From: Burkholderia lata
GTDB taxonomy: Bacteria; Pseudomonadota; Gammaproteobacteria; Burkholderiales; Burkholderiaceae
Assembly (NCBI RefSeq): GCF_902499335.1
Contig: NZ_CABVQK010000005.1
Location: 62,001 to 126,000, forward strand
Direction of reading: 5' to 3'
Length of the DNA: 64,000 nucleotides
Shown: piece by piece, positions 51,329 to 61,179 of the stretch
Layout of the letters: every line of letters starts with the position of its first letter
Position numbering within the stretch: the first letter of the stretch is position 1
Position numbers and translations under genes: made by a program
Notes under the pieces: model-generated
What the model was told of the DNA's origin: nothing
The model's database searches: none
What the model saw: the letters and a program-made list of their open reading frames with translations, nothing else

Positions 51329-52773
51329 CTTGTCTTCCCTCGGTTCTCATGTGCTGGATGACGCAACCGCGAACGCGACGGCCGGCGAGAACACCCCTGC
51401 ACATTCCCGTCCGCCTCGCGACGCCCCGCGCTTCACTTTGGATCACTAACTAAAAAGCTGAGTAACGCTGCACGACACTCGCGATGGACATCGCGATCAC
51501 ACGACCGCACGCCGCCCGTGCCCATCGGCACGATACGAGGCGACGATCGCCGGTTATCGACTCATGGAAGTCGACGCTGCGGATCCGGCGGCGGCACGAT
51601 CCACGACGCATCGCTCATCCGCGCGCGCGAACGCCGTCGCGCCGAACCCGCGACGATCTTGAATCTCATGGGAAAGCGTCATTCAGACGCCGGATAGGCG
51701 GAAGCCGGCCCGCACCCGGGGGCGGCCCGCCCTGTTTCATTCAGGAGGAGGAGGACGCCGTGCGATCCCCGGGACTGAAGCATGCGCCGCCGGTTCGTGC
51801 GAACCGGTGCGTTGGCCTGTCATGCCTGTTGTGCTCATCTTTTTCGTGTCCGCCTGATTCGAAAGCGCACCGCGCGCGGCCGTCGCCCGACGGATCGAAC
51901 CCTCGGACGGCCCACGCGCAGCCACTCACCCTTTCCGTCCGGCGTTCAAACGCATTTTCCGGATTTCCGGAACAGCATCGACGACTTGCCGGACGACCCC
52001 TGCACCGAATTAATCGAGCGAATTTCCTTGACGATTTCGTCTCGACCGGCGCCCCACACCCAACCACATTTCAAGATTTGCCGATTTCTCTTATATAGCG
52101 ACGTATTCGGAAAATTATGAAATTTGCATTACCCTCGTGCCAGTTATTCGTTCGTTGCCGCGATCCCAAATCATGAGATCTCGCATCGTTCAATGTCTCA
52201 TTGGTATCGCATACGTCGGGATGAAACTTCGGCATGCGATCCGCGCGATACCGGTCGTTTGAAAGAACCGATTCCAGCCGCGCCGGGTCTAGTGTGCGGG
52301 CATCCGTCCGAACGAACCTTTTCCCGAGCGGAAAATTCCTTTTCCCGAGCGGACGGCATTTACATTCATACATTCCGATGCGAAATACGATTTCACGACT
52401 AACATGATTTCCACCTTCCATCTGGAAAAAATAAATCAGGCGACCCGCACGCTCTTCATTCTATTTACATAGAAGACGTCGACTTCCAGATGTCCGCCAG
52501 ACTGATTCTCCGCCCCTTCCAATTCTAATTCGTCGAAATAAATCCGGAAATAAAGACCGATTATTAAAATCCGGTTCGGCATGTTTTTCCACTTCCGTTT
52601 CTTTCAGCCGGATGCCGGCCTGACAAACCCGCAACACCTTGTCGCACAAGCCCCCACGGGCCGCACGGAATCCTCACAGTCGGCGCTGTTGTCGGCATAT
52701 AATTTTTCGCAACAATCGTGCAGACCGCGATGCCCTTCATCTGACCGGCCACCCTTCCAACGCATTCGCAACC
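51329..52773. other. 1.4-kb intergenic region between adhesin and two-component system
   Basis: No frame here has convincing coding character or a ribosome binding site. The first 500 bases are GC-rich; from about 52070 to 52720 the base composition becomes distinctly AT-richer than any other part of the window apart from short promoters. It should contain the adhesin promoter, the regulator promoter and perhaps a silencer-bound (H-NS/MvaT-type) zone or a small RNA. Confidence 0.45.
52317..52353. promoter_or_regulatory. Direct repeat pair, 21-bp phased, candidate response-regulator sites
   Basis: CCTTTTCCCGAGCGGA occurs at 52317-52332 and again, identical, at 52338-52353. The 21-base period is two helical turns, so both copies face the same side, the usual design for AraC-type or OmpR-type tandem binding. 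The receiver-AraC regulator starts 420 bases away. Confidence 0.5.
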
Positions 52774-53610
52774 ATGTCATCCCGCTCGTCCAGTCCGGCA
52801 TCGCCTCGTCCCACGCCGGATCTCGCTGACGCACATATTCTTGTCGTCGACGATCGCCCGAACGACCTGCGGCTCCTGACCGAAATCCTGCGTGCCGCAC
52901 GGTGCCGGATCAGCGTCGCGTTCGACGGGCTGCAGGCCTATCACCGTGCCCAGGCGATCGCGCCCGACCTGATCCTGATGGATGTCCGCATGCCGCGCAT
53001 GGACGGCTTCGCCGCGTGCCGGCTGCTGGCGTCGACGCCTGCGACGCAATCGATCCCGGTCATCATCCTGACGGCCGCGGGCGATCTCGAGGATCGCATC
53101 GCCGGGCTCGAGACCGGCGCGATCGACTACATCATCAAGCCGTTCGAGCCAACCGAAGTGCTGGCCCGGATCCGCAACCACCTGAAGCGGGCACGGCGCA
53201 GCCAGCCGTTCGCGCATCTGCCCGAGCTGCCCGACAACCCGGATGCGGCGCTCGTGCGTGCGGCGTCCGAGGTCCTGCTGCGCGACCTGCGCCATCCGCC
53301 GGCGCTCGAGGAGCTCGCGAGGCAGGTCGGCACGCACGAAAAGCGCCTGTCCCGCGTGTTCCGCGACCATCTCGGCCAGACCGTGTTCGAATATCTGCGC
53401 GACACGCGCCTGCGCGCCGCGATGCATTTCCTCGCGGAGACGTCGATGGGGATCGGCGACATCGCCGAGGAAATCGGCTTTTCCACGCCCGGCAACTTCG
53501 CAACCGCGTTCCGCGAACGCTTCGGCATCACGCCGTCCGACTGGCGGCGCCAGCGCCATGCGGTCAATGCCCCTCCGGCCACGCCCGGGGAGCATCATCA
53601 CGATGCTTAG
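52774..53610 (+). CDS. Response regulator: receiver domain + AraC-type DNA-binding domain
   Basis: The 278-residue protein has a CheY-like receiver (about 20-140) with acidic pair D26/D27, phospho-acceptor D70 (LILMDVRMPRMDG), T100 and K122 (IIKPFEP). The C-terminal AraC/XylS domain (about 175-262) contains two HTH motifs, ELARQVGTHEKRLSRVFRDH and IAEEIGFSTPGNFATAFRERFG. ATG 52774 sits at the normal distance from the receiver. The stop overlaps the kinase start by 8 bases. REC-AraC regulators are less common than OmpR or NarL types and generally activate transcription. The likely target is the adhesin-OmpA operon, possibly through the phased repeats at 52317. Confidence 0.88.
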   Translation: MSSRSSSPASPRPTPDLADAHILVVDDRPNDLRLLTEILRAARCRISVAFDGLQAYHRAQAIAPDLILMDVRMPRMDGFAACRLLASTPATQSIPVIILTAAGDLEDRIAGLETGAIDYIIKPFEPTEVLARIRNHLKRARRSQPFAHLPELPDNPDAALVRAASEVLLRDLRHPPALEELARQVGTHEKRLSRVFRDHLGQTVFEYLRDTRLRAAMHFLAETSMGIGDIAEEIGFSTPGNFATAFRERFGITPSDWRRQRHAVNAPPATPGEHHHDA

Positions 53611-55951
53611 GCGCCACGCGGCGTGGGCGGCCGGATGTCGCGCAGTGCTGCTGCTTCTGCTCGCGATGGCCGTCACCTGTGCGACCGCGCGCGCCGCGTC
53701 GGCGCCGGACCCGGCGCAACTGGACGCCGTGTCGGTAATGGAAGACGCAAGCACGACGATGTCAGCCGCCCAGGTCGCCGCACGGCTCGCCGATCCGGTT
53801 AATGGCACGCCGTTGGCAGGTACGTCGACGTTCAACGTCGAGTTCTCGCGATCGGCATGGTGGATCCGCGCGACGCTGACCAACCGCGACAGCGTCACGC
53901 GCCCGCTGGTGCTCGCGATTCGCGACGCACGGGTCGACCAGGCGGACTTCTATATCGGCCAGAACGGCCGGTGGACACTCGACAGCCGCTTCCCGGCCGC
54001 CGGCGCCGGCGTTGATGCCGCCGCGCCGTCCTCGCGCTACCCGGCGCTCGACGTCACGCTACGCGCCGGCGAAAGCGTCCCCGTGCTGATCCGCGTCACT
54101 TCGCGCAAGGAAATGCGGCTCGCGCCGGTCGCGTTCACGCGTGCGGCGTGGGATGCGCTGGAACGGCGCGCGACGATGTGGGACTTCGGCTTCTTCGGCG
54201 GGCTGCTCGCGCTGATGTGGTGCGCGCTGCTGATCGGGTTCTTTTCGCGCAGCGGGGTGTTCCATGTGCTGGCCGCGGTGGCGCTGGGCACGACGCTGTT
54301 CGAAGCAACTTACCGAGGCTATACGGCGATGGCGTTGCCGCCTGCGCTGCGTGAATGGTCGGCGCGCGGCGAAGTGATCTTCGCGTACCTGGCGGTCTCC
54401 TGCTTCATCGTCTTCATCCTGATGGTCGCCCGGCGCGAGCAGACGAAGCTGCCGATGCGCGCGATCTACATGGCCCTTCTCGCGCTCGAAGGTGTCGGCA
54501 TGATCGGCGCCGCCTGCGGCGACCTGCTGACGTTCACGTGGTTCTGCCTGCGGCTGAACGCGCTAGTCGGGATCGTCAATATCAGCCTCGCGCTGCTGCT
54601 CGCGATCCGCCGGACGCCGACCGGCCGCGTGATGCTGATTGCCATCGCGATCGCCACCTTCAACATGCTGATCCGCGTGCTCGACGGCATGAACACGCTG
54701 CCGCCGGCGCTCGCGTGGCTGAAATCCGACATCTACCCGAACCCCGTCATCGCGGTCATCGGGCTCGCCACGCACCTGCTGGTGCTGGCCGCATGGATCC
54801 ACCACGTGGGCCGCCAGCGCACCGAGGCGAGGAAACGGCTCGAACACTGGCAGATCACCGAACAGGATCGCCTGCGCGACGAAGTCGCACGACGCACGCT
54901 CGCGCTCAACGACGCGCTGCAGCAGGTGACGACCCACATGCAGCAGAAGATCGAGACGCTCGGCTACGTCAGCCACGACCTGCGTGCACCGCTGTCCACG
55001 ATCAACGGCTACGCGAAGCTGCTGCTGCAAGGCGCGACGCACGGCCAGGCGCGGCTGATCCGGTCGATCGACCGCAGCATCCGATACCAGCTCACGCTGA
55101 TCGACGAACTGCTCGCGTTCACGAAGGCGGAGCTGCAGCCGCTCGGCGTGTCGCCGGACGCGACCGACCTGCCCGGCCTGCTCGACGACATCGGCCACTA
55201 CGCGCTCGCGCTGTGCGCGCAGCAGGACAACCGGTTCGTCTACCGGCCTGCCACGCCGCTGCCGCGCACGGTGTCGATCGACGGCATGCGGCTGCAGCAG
55301 GTGCTGCTCAACCTGCTGTCCAACGCATCGAAGTTCACGCGCGACGGCACGGTCACGCTGTCGATTCATGCGGCGCGTGAAGGCGACGCGTGGCGCCTGC
55401 TGTTCGAAGTCGCCGATACGGGCATCGGGATCGACATCAGCGGAAACCGCGACATCTTTCGCGCGTACCAGCAAGTGCAGGCCGTGAACGGCGGCACCGG
55501 GCTCGGCCTGTTCATCGCGCAGCGCATCGTCGGCGCGATGGGCGGCGAGCTGGCCGTCGCCAGCCAGCCGGGCATCGGCACGGCGTTCTCGTTCGCGTTT
55601 GTCGCGCCGGCCGTCGGGCACGCGCTCGTACCGGCGTCGGAGCTTCTCCGGCGGTTCCAACCGGACCACGATGCCGAACCGGACATCGCCGCGCCCGCGA
55701 TGCCGTGCCCGCCCGACGATGCGCTCGACGCACTGATCCGGCTCGCCGACAACGGGCAGCTCACCGATATCGAGGAATGGCTCGGCCAGTATGCGGACCA
55801 GCCGGATTACGCGGCCTTCGTGCGGGACGTGCGCGAGCACCTCGATACACTGGATCTGGACGCGATCGGGAAACTGGCCGGCTCGCTGAAACACGCGCGC
55901 AGCGCCGATATGTCGTTCGACGCGAAGGCCGGCGCGGCCGGGCCGGTCTGA
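53603..55951 (+). CDS. 7TMR-DISM hybrid-free sensor histidine kinase
   Basis: The 782-residue kinase has a signal-like first helix (about 12-31), a periplasmic carbohydrate-binding-like DISM extracellular domain (about 40-185) and seven membrane helices (about 195-400). After a coiled segment come the dimerisation/phosphoacceptor box VSHDLRAPLSTINGYAKLL with H458, then an HATPase domain with LLNLLSNASKF (N box), DTGIGID (G1) and GTGLGLFIAQR (G2). An about 110-residue C-terminal tail after the ATPase is acidic and helical, with no receiver domain. DISM domains usually sense small carbohydrates or related ligands. It overlaps the regulator gene, so the two form a cognate pair. Confidence 0.88.
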   Translation: MLRRHAAWAAGCRAVLLLLLAMAVTCATARAASAPDPAQLDAVSVMEDASTTMSAAQVAARLADPVNGTPLAGTSTFNVEFSRSAWWIRATLTNRDSVTRPLVLAIRDARVDQADFYIGQNGRWTLDSRFPAAGAGVDAAAPSSRYPALDVTLRAGESVPVLIRVTSRKEMRLAPVAFTRAAWDALERRATMWDFGFFGGLLALMWCALLIGFFSRSGVFHVLAAVALGTTLFEATYRGYTAMALPPALREWSARGEVIFAYLAVSCFIVFILMVARREQTKLPMRAIYMALLALEGVGMIGAACGDLLTFTWFCLRLNALVGIVNISLALLLAIRRTPTGRVMLIAIAIATFNMLIRVLDGMNTLPPALAWLKSDIYPNPVIAVIGLATHLLVLAAWIHHVGRQRTEARKRLEHWQITEQDRLRDEVARRTLALNDALQQVTTHMQQKIETLGYVSHDLRAPLSTINGYAKLLLQGATHGQARLIRSIDRSIRYQLTLIDELLAFTKAELQPLGVSPDATDLPGLLDDIGHYALALCAQQDNRFVYRPATPLPRTVSIDGMRLQQVLLNLLSNASKFTRDGTVTLSIHAAREGDAWRLLFEVADTGIGIDISGNRDIFRAYQQVQAVNGGTGLGLFIAQRIVGAMGGELAVASQPGIGTAFSFAFVAPAVGHALVPASELLRRFQPDHDAEPDIAAPAMPCPPDDALDALIRLADNGQLTDIEEWLGQYADQPDYAAFVRDVREHLDTLDLDAIGKLAGSLKHARSADMSFDAKAGAAGPV

Positions 55952-56093
55952 CGGCGCGGGCGACCGCATCGCTCACGCTCAGGCCGGGCACCGGCCGGCC
56001 GCCGGGTTCGACAGCCCGCGCATCGACATCGCCCTCCGTCACGCCAGAGCACGTCGTCGTGCCGTTCGTTACCCTAGCCGGACGATACGCGCG

Positions 56094-57182
56094 CTACAGC
56101 CGCTGCATCGTCGAAACCAGCGCGGCATCCTCGTCAGGCGATGCCGGCCGCGCCTGTGCGGGGCCGCGTTTCGGCCTCGGCGCCCCGAGCCCCGTGCCAC
56201 CCGTGCGCCGCCGCGCCGCGTGCCGTTCGATCACCCGTTGCAGCACGCAGAACACGCACAGCAGCGCGCCGATCACGATCCGCGTCCACCACGAACTCAA
56301 CGTGCCGTCGAACGTGATCAGCACCTGGATCGTGCCGAGAATGCCGACACCGAACACCGAGCCGATCACGTAGCCCACGCCACCCGTCAGCAGCGTGCCG
56401 CCGATCACGGTCGCGGCGATCGCATCGAGTTCCATCCCCTGTGCCTGCAGCCCGTAACCCGACAGCACGTACAGCGTGAACACCACACCGCCGAGCGCCG
56501 AACAGAAGCCGCTCAACGCGTACACGCCGATCTTCGTGCGCGCGACCGGCAGCCCCATCAGCAGCGCCGAACGCTCGTTGCCGCCGATCGCGTACACGTT
56601 GCGGCCGAAGCGCGTGAAATGCGCGACGTAGATCGCGCCGGCCAGCGTCGCGAGCGCGATCAGCGCACCTGCGCTCAGCGTGCCGCCGCCCACCGGCACG
56701 CTGATGCCCGCGATCGCATGGAACACCGGCTCGTTGATCGTGATCGACTGCGTCGTGATCAGGAAGCACGCGCCGCGCGCGAGGAACATCCCGGCCAGCG
56801 TGACGATGAACGGTTGCAGCCGGAAGTAATGGATCAATGCGCCCATCGCCGCGCCGTACAGCGCGCCGAACGCGAGCACCAGCGGCACGATCACCCACAC
56901 GGGCCAGTGCAGCCGCTCGGCACCGACCGCGCAGAAGATGGTCGTCAGCGCGACGACCGAGCCGACCGACAGGTCGATGCCGCCCGACACGATCACGAAC
57001 GTCATCCCGATCGCGACGATCAGCAGGAATGCGTTGTCGACGAGCAGCCCGGTCAGCACCTGCATCGAGAAAAAGCCCGTGTACGTCACGGACCCGAAGC
57101 CGAACAGCGCGGCGAACAGCACGATCGTCACGACGATCGGCAGCGTGCGCGGGTCGGCGAGCCGGCCAAGGAGTCGGTTCAT
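56094..57182 (-). CDS. yjfF: Sugar ABC transporter permease (YjfF-like)
   Basis: The 362-residue protein has about 8-10 membrane helices of the RbsC/AraH permease family: VIVSGGIDLSVGSVVAL (the conserved GGIDLSVG loop), FIVTLAGMFLARGACF and GGTLLTGGVGYVIGSVFGVG. The C-terminal 40 residues are a Pro/Arg-rich soluble tail. The ATG overlaps the upstream permease stop (ATGA). It is the last gene of the YtfQRT-YjfF-type operon and convergent with the kinase gene. With YtfT it should form the transmembrane pore for a galactofuranose-like sugar. Confidence 0.88.
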   Translation of the reverse strand: MNRLLGRLADPRTLPIVVTIVLFAALFGFGSVTYTGFFSMQVLTGLLVDNAFLLIVAIGMTFVIVSGGIDLSVGSVVALTTIFCAVGAERLHWPVWVIVPLVLAFGALYGAAMGALIHYFRLQPFIVTLAGMFLARGACFLITTQSITINEPVFHAIAGISVPVGGGTLSAGALIALATLAGAIYVAHFTRFGRNVYAIGGNERSALLMGLPVARTKIGVYALSGFCSALGGVVFTLYVLSGYGLQAQGMELDAIAATVIGGTLLTGGVGYVIGSVFGVGILGTIQVLITFDGTLSSWWTRIVIGALLCVFCVLQRVIERHAARRRTGGTGLGAPRPKRGPAQARPASPDEDAALVSTMQRL

Positions 57183-58219
57183 CGCGGCGTCGCTCCGGAA
57201 GTGGCGCGCGAACGCGCGGAAGACAGCAGCCGCGACGCGTGCCGGACGACCAGCGCGCGCGCCGCGTCCGACTGGATCAGCGTCACGACGATCACGACGA
57301 CCGCCTTGACGACGAGCGTCGCCTCCGGCGGCACGCCGATCGAATAGGTCGTGTAGGTGAGCGTCTGGATGATCAGCGCGCCGAGCACCGAGCCGGCGAG
57401 GCTGAAACGGCCGCCGAGCAGCGACGTGCCGCCGAGCGTCACCGCGAGGATCGCGTCGAGTTCGAGCAGCAGCCCTGCATTGTTGCCGTCGGCGCTGCGC
57501 ACGTTCGAGCTCGCTAGGATGCCGGCGAGCGCCGACATCGCACCGGAACACAGATACACGCCGAACACGACCGCGCCCGAGCGCAACCCGACGAGCCGCG
57601 TCGCGACCGGGTTCACGCCGATCGCGCGGATGAACAGCCCGAGCGCCGTGCGGTTCACCAGCAGCGCGGTCGCCGCGATCGTCGCAACAGCGATCCACAC
57701 CGCGCACGGCACGGCTGCGAGATAGCCGCCGCCGAGCGCGAGGTAGCCGGGCGCGCCGATCGGGATGATCTGGCCGCCCGTCAGCAGTTGCGCGATGCCG
57801 CGGCCGGCCACCATCAGGATAAGTGTCGCGATGATCGGCTGCATCCCGACGAATGCGACGAGCAGCCCGTTCCACGCGCCCGCGAGCAACCCGACGCCGA
57901 GTGCTGCGGCCAGTGCCAGGCCGACCCGCGACGGGTCCGCGTCGAGCACGATCGCCGCGGCAGCCCCTGCGATCGCGACGATCGCGCCGACCGAGATGTC
58001 GATCCCGCGCGTCGCGATCACGAGCGTCATCCCGAGCGACACGATCACGAGCGGCGCCGCGCGGTTCAGGATGTCGACCGGCGCGCCGAACAGGTGACCG
58101 TCGAGCAGCGTGATCGACAGGAAGCCCGGGCGATGCGCGACGTCGAGCGCGAACAGCAGCACGAGCGTCAGCACGGGCCACACGAGCGAATGACGGAACA
58201 TTGTGCGCAGCAGCGTCAT
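57179..58219 (-). CDS. ytfT: Sugar ABC transporter permease (YtfT-like)
   Basis: The 346-residue paralogue of the next permease has the same GIDISVGAIVAIAGAAAAI loop, WNGLLVAFVGMQPIIATLIL and GGTSLLGGRFSLAGSVLGAL. It starts within the ATPase stop (ATGA) and ends within the next permease start, a fully coupled operon. Two different permease genes in a row are diagnostic of the YtfRT-YjfF arrangement as opposed to RbsC homodimers. Confidence 0.88.
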   Translation of the reverse strand: MTLLRTMFRHSLVWPVLTLVLLFALDVAHRPGFLSITLLDGHLFGAPVDILNRAAPLVIVSLGMTLVIATRGIDISVGAIVAIAGAAAAIVLDADPSRVGLALAAALGVGLLAGAWNGLLVAFVGMQPIIATLILMVAGRGIAQLLTGGQIIPIGAPGYLALGGGYLAAVPCAVWIAVATIAATALLVNRTALGLFIRAIGVNPVATRLVGLRSGAVVFGVYLCSGAMSALAGILASSNVRSADGNNAGLLLELDAILAVTLGGTSLLGGRFSLAGSVLGALIIQTLTYTTYSIGVPPEATLVVKAVVVIVVTLIQSDAARALVVRHASRLLSSARSRATSGATPR

Positions 58220-59730
58220 GACTGGCCTCCCGCGATCAACCGGTAAACCTGCTCCTCGGATGCGTCGGCACCGGTCAGTTCGGCGACCTTGCGACGATCG
58301 CGCAACACCGCGATCCGGTGGCTCACGCGCACGACTTCACTGATCTCCGACGAGATGAACAGGATCGCGAGCCCCTGCGCGCACAGCGCGAGCACGCGCT
58401 CCATGATGTCGAACTTCGCGGCGACGTCGATGCCGCGCGTCGGCTCGTCGAGGATCAGCAGCTTCGGTTCCGTCGCGAGCCAGCGCGCGAGCAGCACCTT
58501 CTGCTGGTTGCCGCCGGACAGCAGGCCGATCGGCTGCTCCGCGTCGCGCGCCTTGATGCCGAGCCGCGCGATGTACGTATCGGCGAGCTCGCGCTGGCGC
58601 GCACGCCCGATCAGCCGCCACCAGCCGCGCCGCGCCTGCAGCGCGAGGACGATGTTCTCGCGGATCGACAGCTCGGCGACGATGCCCTCCTTCTTGCGGT
58701 CCTCCGGGCAGTACGCGATCCCGTGCCGCACCGCGTCGTGCGGCGACGCGAGCCGCGTGCGCGCGCCGTCGATCTCGATCGCGCCGGTGTCGGTGCGTTC
58801 CGCGGCAAATGCCAGCTGCGCGGTTTCGGTGCGCCCCGAGCCGAGCAGCCCGGCCAGCCCGACGATCTCGCCGGGCCGCACATCGAGGTCGAGCGGGCTC
58901 ATCATCCCGCGCCGCCCGACCTGCTGCATCGACAGGAACGGTTCGGCCTCGCCGGCGGTGCGCTCGACGGCCGCGGCGCCCGCCTGCAGCGTGTCGGACA
59001 TCCGCTCGCGGCCGGTCATTTTCGCGACGAGCACATCGACCGGCAGGTCGCGCGCCAGGTACTCGCCTTCGCGCTCGCCGTTGCGCATCACGGTGATCCG
59101 GTCCGACACCGCATAGGTCTGCTCGAGAAAGTGCGTGACGAACAGGATCGCGATGCCCGACGCCTTCAGGCGGCGCAGCACGTCGAACAGCCGCGCGACC
59201 TCGCCGTCGTCGAGGCTCGACGTCGGTTCGTCGAGGATCAGCACGCGCGCGTCGACCGACACGGCCCGTGCGATCGCGACCATCTGCTGCACCGCGATCG
59301 GATACGCGTCGAGCGAGCGCGTGACGTCGAGCGACAGGTCGAGTTCGGCCAGCGCGGCGCGCGAGCGCGCATGGATCGTGTTCCAGTCGATCGCGCCGCG
59401 CCGCATCGGCTGCCGGCCCGCGAAGATGTTCTCCGCGACCGACAGGTTCGCGCACAGGTTCACTTCCTGGTAGAGCGTCTGGATGCCGGCCGCCTCTGCC
59501 TCGCGCGGCGCGGCGAAGCGCACGGGCTCACCGGCGACGCGAATCTCGCCCGCGTCGTGCGCATGCACGCCGGTGAGCACGTTGATCAGCGTCGACTTGC
59601 CCGCGCCGTTCTGGCCCATCAGCGCGTGGATCTCGCCCGGAAACAGCCGGAAGTCCACGCGCTGCAGCGCGCTGACGCCCGGAAACGACTTGTCGATGCC
59701 GATCATCTCGACCACCGGCGGATTCGTCAT
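58216..59730 (-). CDS. ytfR: Sugar ABC transporter ATPase (YtfR-like, two NBDs)
   Basis: The 504-residue tandem ABC ATPase of the RbsA/YtfR type has a first domain with MGQNGAGKSTLINVLTGV, an EPTSSLDDGE Walker B and a Q-loop region. The second domain has LLGSGRTETAQLAF (the degenerate Walker A normal in this family), LSGGNQQKVLLARWLA and ILDEPTRGIDV. It hydrolyses ATP at the inner face of the membrane to drive import. It begins 73 bases after the binding protein gene and is coupled to both permeases. Confidence 0.9.
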   Translation of the reverse strand: MTNPPVVEMIGIDKSFPGVSALQRVDFRLFPGEIHALMGQNGAGKSTLINVLTGVHAHDAGEIRVAGEPVRFAAPREAEAAGIQTLYQEVNLCANLSVAENIFAGRQPMRRGAIDWNTIHARSRAALAELDLSLDVTRSLDAYPIAVQQMVAIARAVSVDARVLILDEPTSSLDDGEVARLFDVLRRLKASGIAILFVTHFLEQTYAVSDRITVMRNGEREGEYLARDLPVDVLVAKMTGRERMSDTLQAGAAAVERTAGEAEPFLSMQQVGRRGMMSPLDLDVRPGEIVGLAGLLGSGRTETAQLAFAAERTDTGAIEIDGARTRLASPHDAVRHGIAYCPEDRKKEGIVAELSIRENIVLALQARRGWWRLIGRARQRELADTYIARLGIKARDAEQPIGLLSGGNQQKVLLARWLATEPKLLILDEPTRGIDVAAKFDIMERVLALCAQGLAILFISSEISEVVRVSHRIAVLRDRRKVAELTGADASEEQVYRLIAGGQS

Positions 59731-59803
59731 GAACCCTCCCTCGGAGCGGTTGCCATCCGGGCGGCCGCCACGCCGCCGCCCGTGCCGGATTGTCAGCGCG
59801 TGC

Positions 59804-60766
59804 TCAGTACTTGCGGGTCGGCAGCACCTGCGCCGCGACGTTCATCGGGAACACGGTCTCGTTCGTGACGATGCGCTTGGGCAGCGGCTTGCCGGCGACG
59901 ACGTCCTTCACCGCGCTCATCAGTTGCGGGCCGAGCAGCGGGCTGCATTCGACGTCGACGTTGATCTTGCCGGCGACCATCGCCTGGAAACCGCCCTTGG
60001 TCGCGTCGAACGACACGACGCTCACGTCCTTGCCGGGCTTGATCCCCGCTTCCTCCATCGCCTGGATCGCGCCGAGCGCCATGTCGTCGTTGTGCGCGTA
60101 GACGACGTTGATCTGCTTGCCGTAGGTCTTCGCGAACGCTTCCATCACCTGCTTGCCGCCGGCGAGCGTGAAGTCGCCGCTCTGCGACGCGATCACCTTG
60201 AATTTCGGATTGCTCTTGATCACTTCGAGCAGGCCGGCACGCCGGTCGTTGGCCGGTGCCGAACCGACCGTGCCCTGCAGCTCGACGATGTTGATCGGGC
60301 CTGCGTCATTCTTGTAATGCTCTTCCATCCAGTGGCCGGCGCGCCGCCCTTCCTCGAGGAAGTCCGAACCGATCATCGTCACGTACAGCGACGGATCCTT
60401 CACGTCGACCCCGCGGTCGGTCAGGATCACCGGGATGTGCGCGGCCTTCGCCTCGGTCAGCACGGGCTCCCAGCCCGATTCGACGACCGGCGAGAACGCG
60501 ATCACGTCGACCTTCTGCGCGATGAACGAGCGGATCGCGCGAATCTGGTTCTCCTGCTTCTGCTGCGCGTCCGAGAATTTCAGGTTGATGCCGGCGTCCT
60601 TCGCCGCGCCCTTCACCGACACGGTGTTCGCGGTGCGCCACGCGCTCTCCGCGCCGACCTGCGAGAACCCGAGCGTGATCGGCTTCTGCTGCGCGTACGC
60701 GCCGCCAGCCAGCACCGTCGCCGCGGCAACGATCGCGCCGGCCGCCAGCTTCCTGATGAATGTCAT
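59804..60766 (-). CDS. ytfQ: Galactofuranose-type sugar-binding protein (YtfQ-like)
   Basis: The 320-residue periplasmic binding protein has a signal peptide (about 1-25, ending GGAYAQQ). The mature part follows the Escherichia coli YtfQ pattern closely: LGFSQVGAESAWRTANT, QQKQENQIRAIRSFIAQKVD, FSPVVESGWEPVLTEAKAA and VVYAHNDDMALGAIQAMEEAG. These match the ligand-contact segments of the galactofuranose binder. GGAGA precedes the ATG. It heads the operon; the palindrome at 60913-60927 lies about 150 bases upstream. A related hexose or pentose is also possible. Confidence 0.9.
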   Translation of the reverse strand: MTFIRKLAAGAIVAAATVLAGGAYAQQKPITLGFSQVGAESAWRTANTVSVKGAAKDAGINLKFSDAQQKQENQIRAIRSFIAQKVDVIAFSPVVESGWEPVLTEAKAAHIPVILTDRGVDVKDPSLYVTMIGSDFLEEGRRAGHWMEEHYKNDAGPINIVELQGTVGSAPANDRRAGLLEVIKSNPKFKVIASQSGDFTLAGGKQVMEAFAKTYGKQINVVYAHNDDMALGAIQAMEEAGIKPGKDVSVVSFDATKGGFQAMVAGKINVDVECSPLLGPQLMSAVKDVVAGKPLPKRIVTNETVFPMNVAAQVLPTRKY

Positions 60767-61179
60767 GGTTCGTCTCCGATGATGTCGTTGTCTGCCGCGG
60801 CGCTGTTCTGTTTCTGCATGGGCCCGCGCGGGTCGGGACTGCGCCGGGCGGTGCGTCGAGCCGGCCCGGTCTGCACGCCCCGCATCAGTCTAGAAACAAG
60901 CCCGATAACCTTCCAATGAATTATTGGATTGAGGCGATATCGAAATCGGCATACGTATAAACACCTAAGCACATGGAGACGATGGCTTCGGTGCGCCTGC
61001 GGGGTCGTTTTGAACGCGCGAAGGCCGGCGCATTCGGGGAATGCGCCGGCCAGGTCACAAAGATATCGGCCTGCGTCGGGCAGAAAATGCCAGCCACTCG
61101 CCGGGCAGCGTGCGATGAGCGCCCGCCAGCAAGCCCGTACGTCGATGCCGTGCGCCGCCATGCAACGGCGCCTGCCGGA
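60767..61179. other. Intergenic, ytfQ promoter region
   Basis: These 413 bases between the pirin gene end and ytfQ hold no credible gene. They contain one perfect palindrome (60913-60927) in an AT-richer stretch that probably carries the ytfQRT-yjfF promoter. Confidence 0.45.
60913..60927. promoter_or_regulatory. Perfect palindrome CCAAT-GAATT-ATTGG upstream of ytfQ
   Basis: The 5-bp arms surround GAATT, with further AT-rich sequence toward ytfQ. It has the T-N11-A-like geometry of LysR sites, or a short LacI/GntR site. The regulator is not in the operon. Confidence 0.4.

Noticed and set aside
60763..61161. 132-codon minus-strand frame between pirin and ytfQ
   Set aside because: It overlaps the ytfQ start and the regulatory palindrome, with no domain or ribosome binding site.
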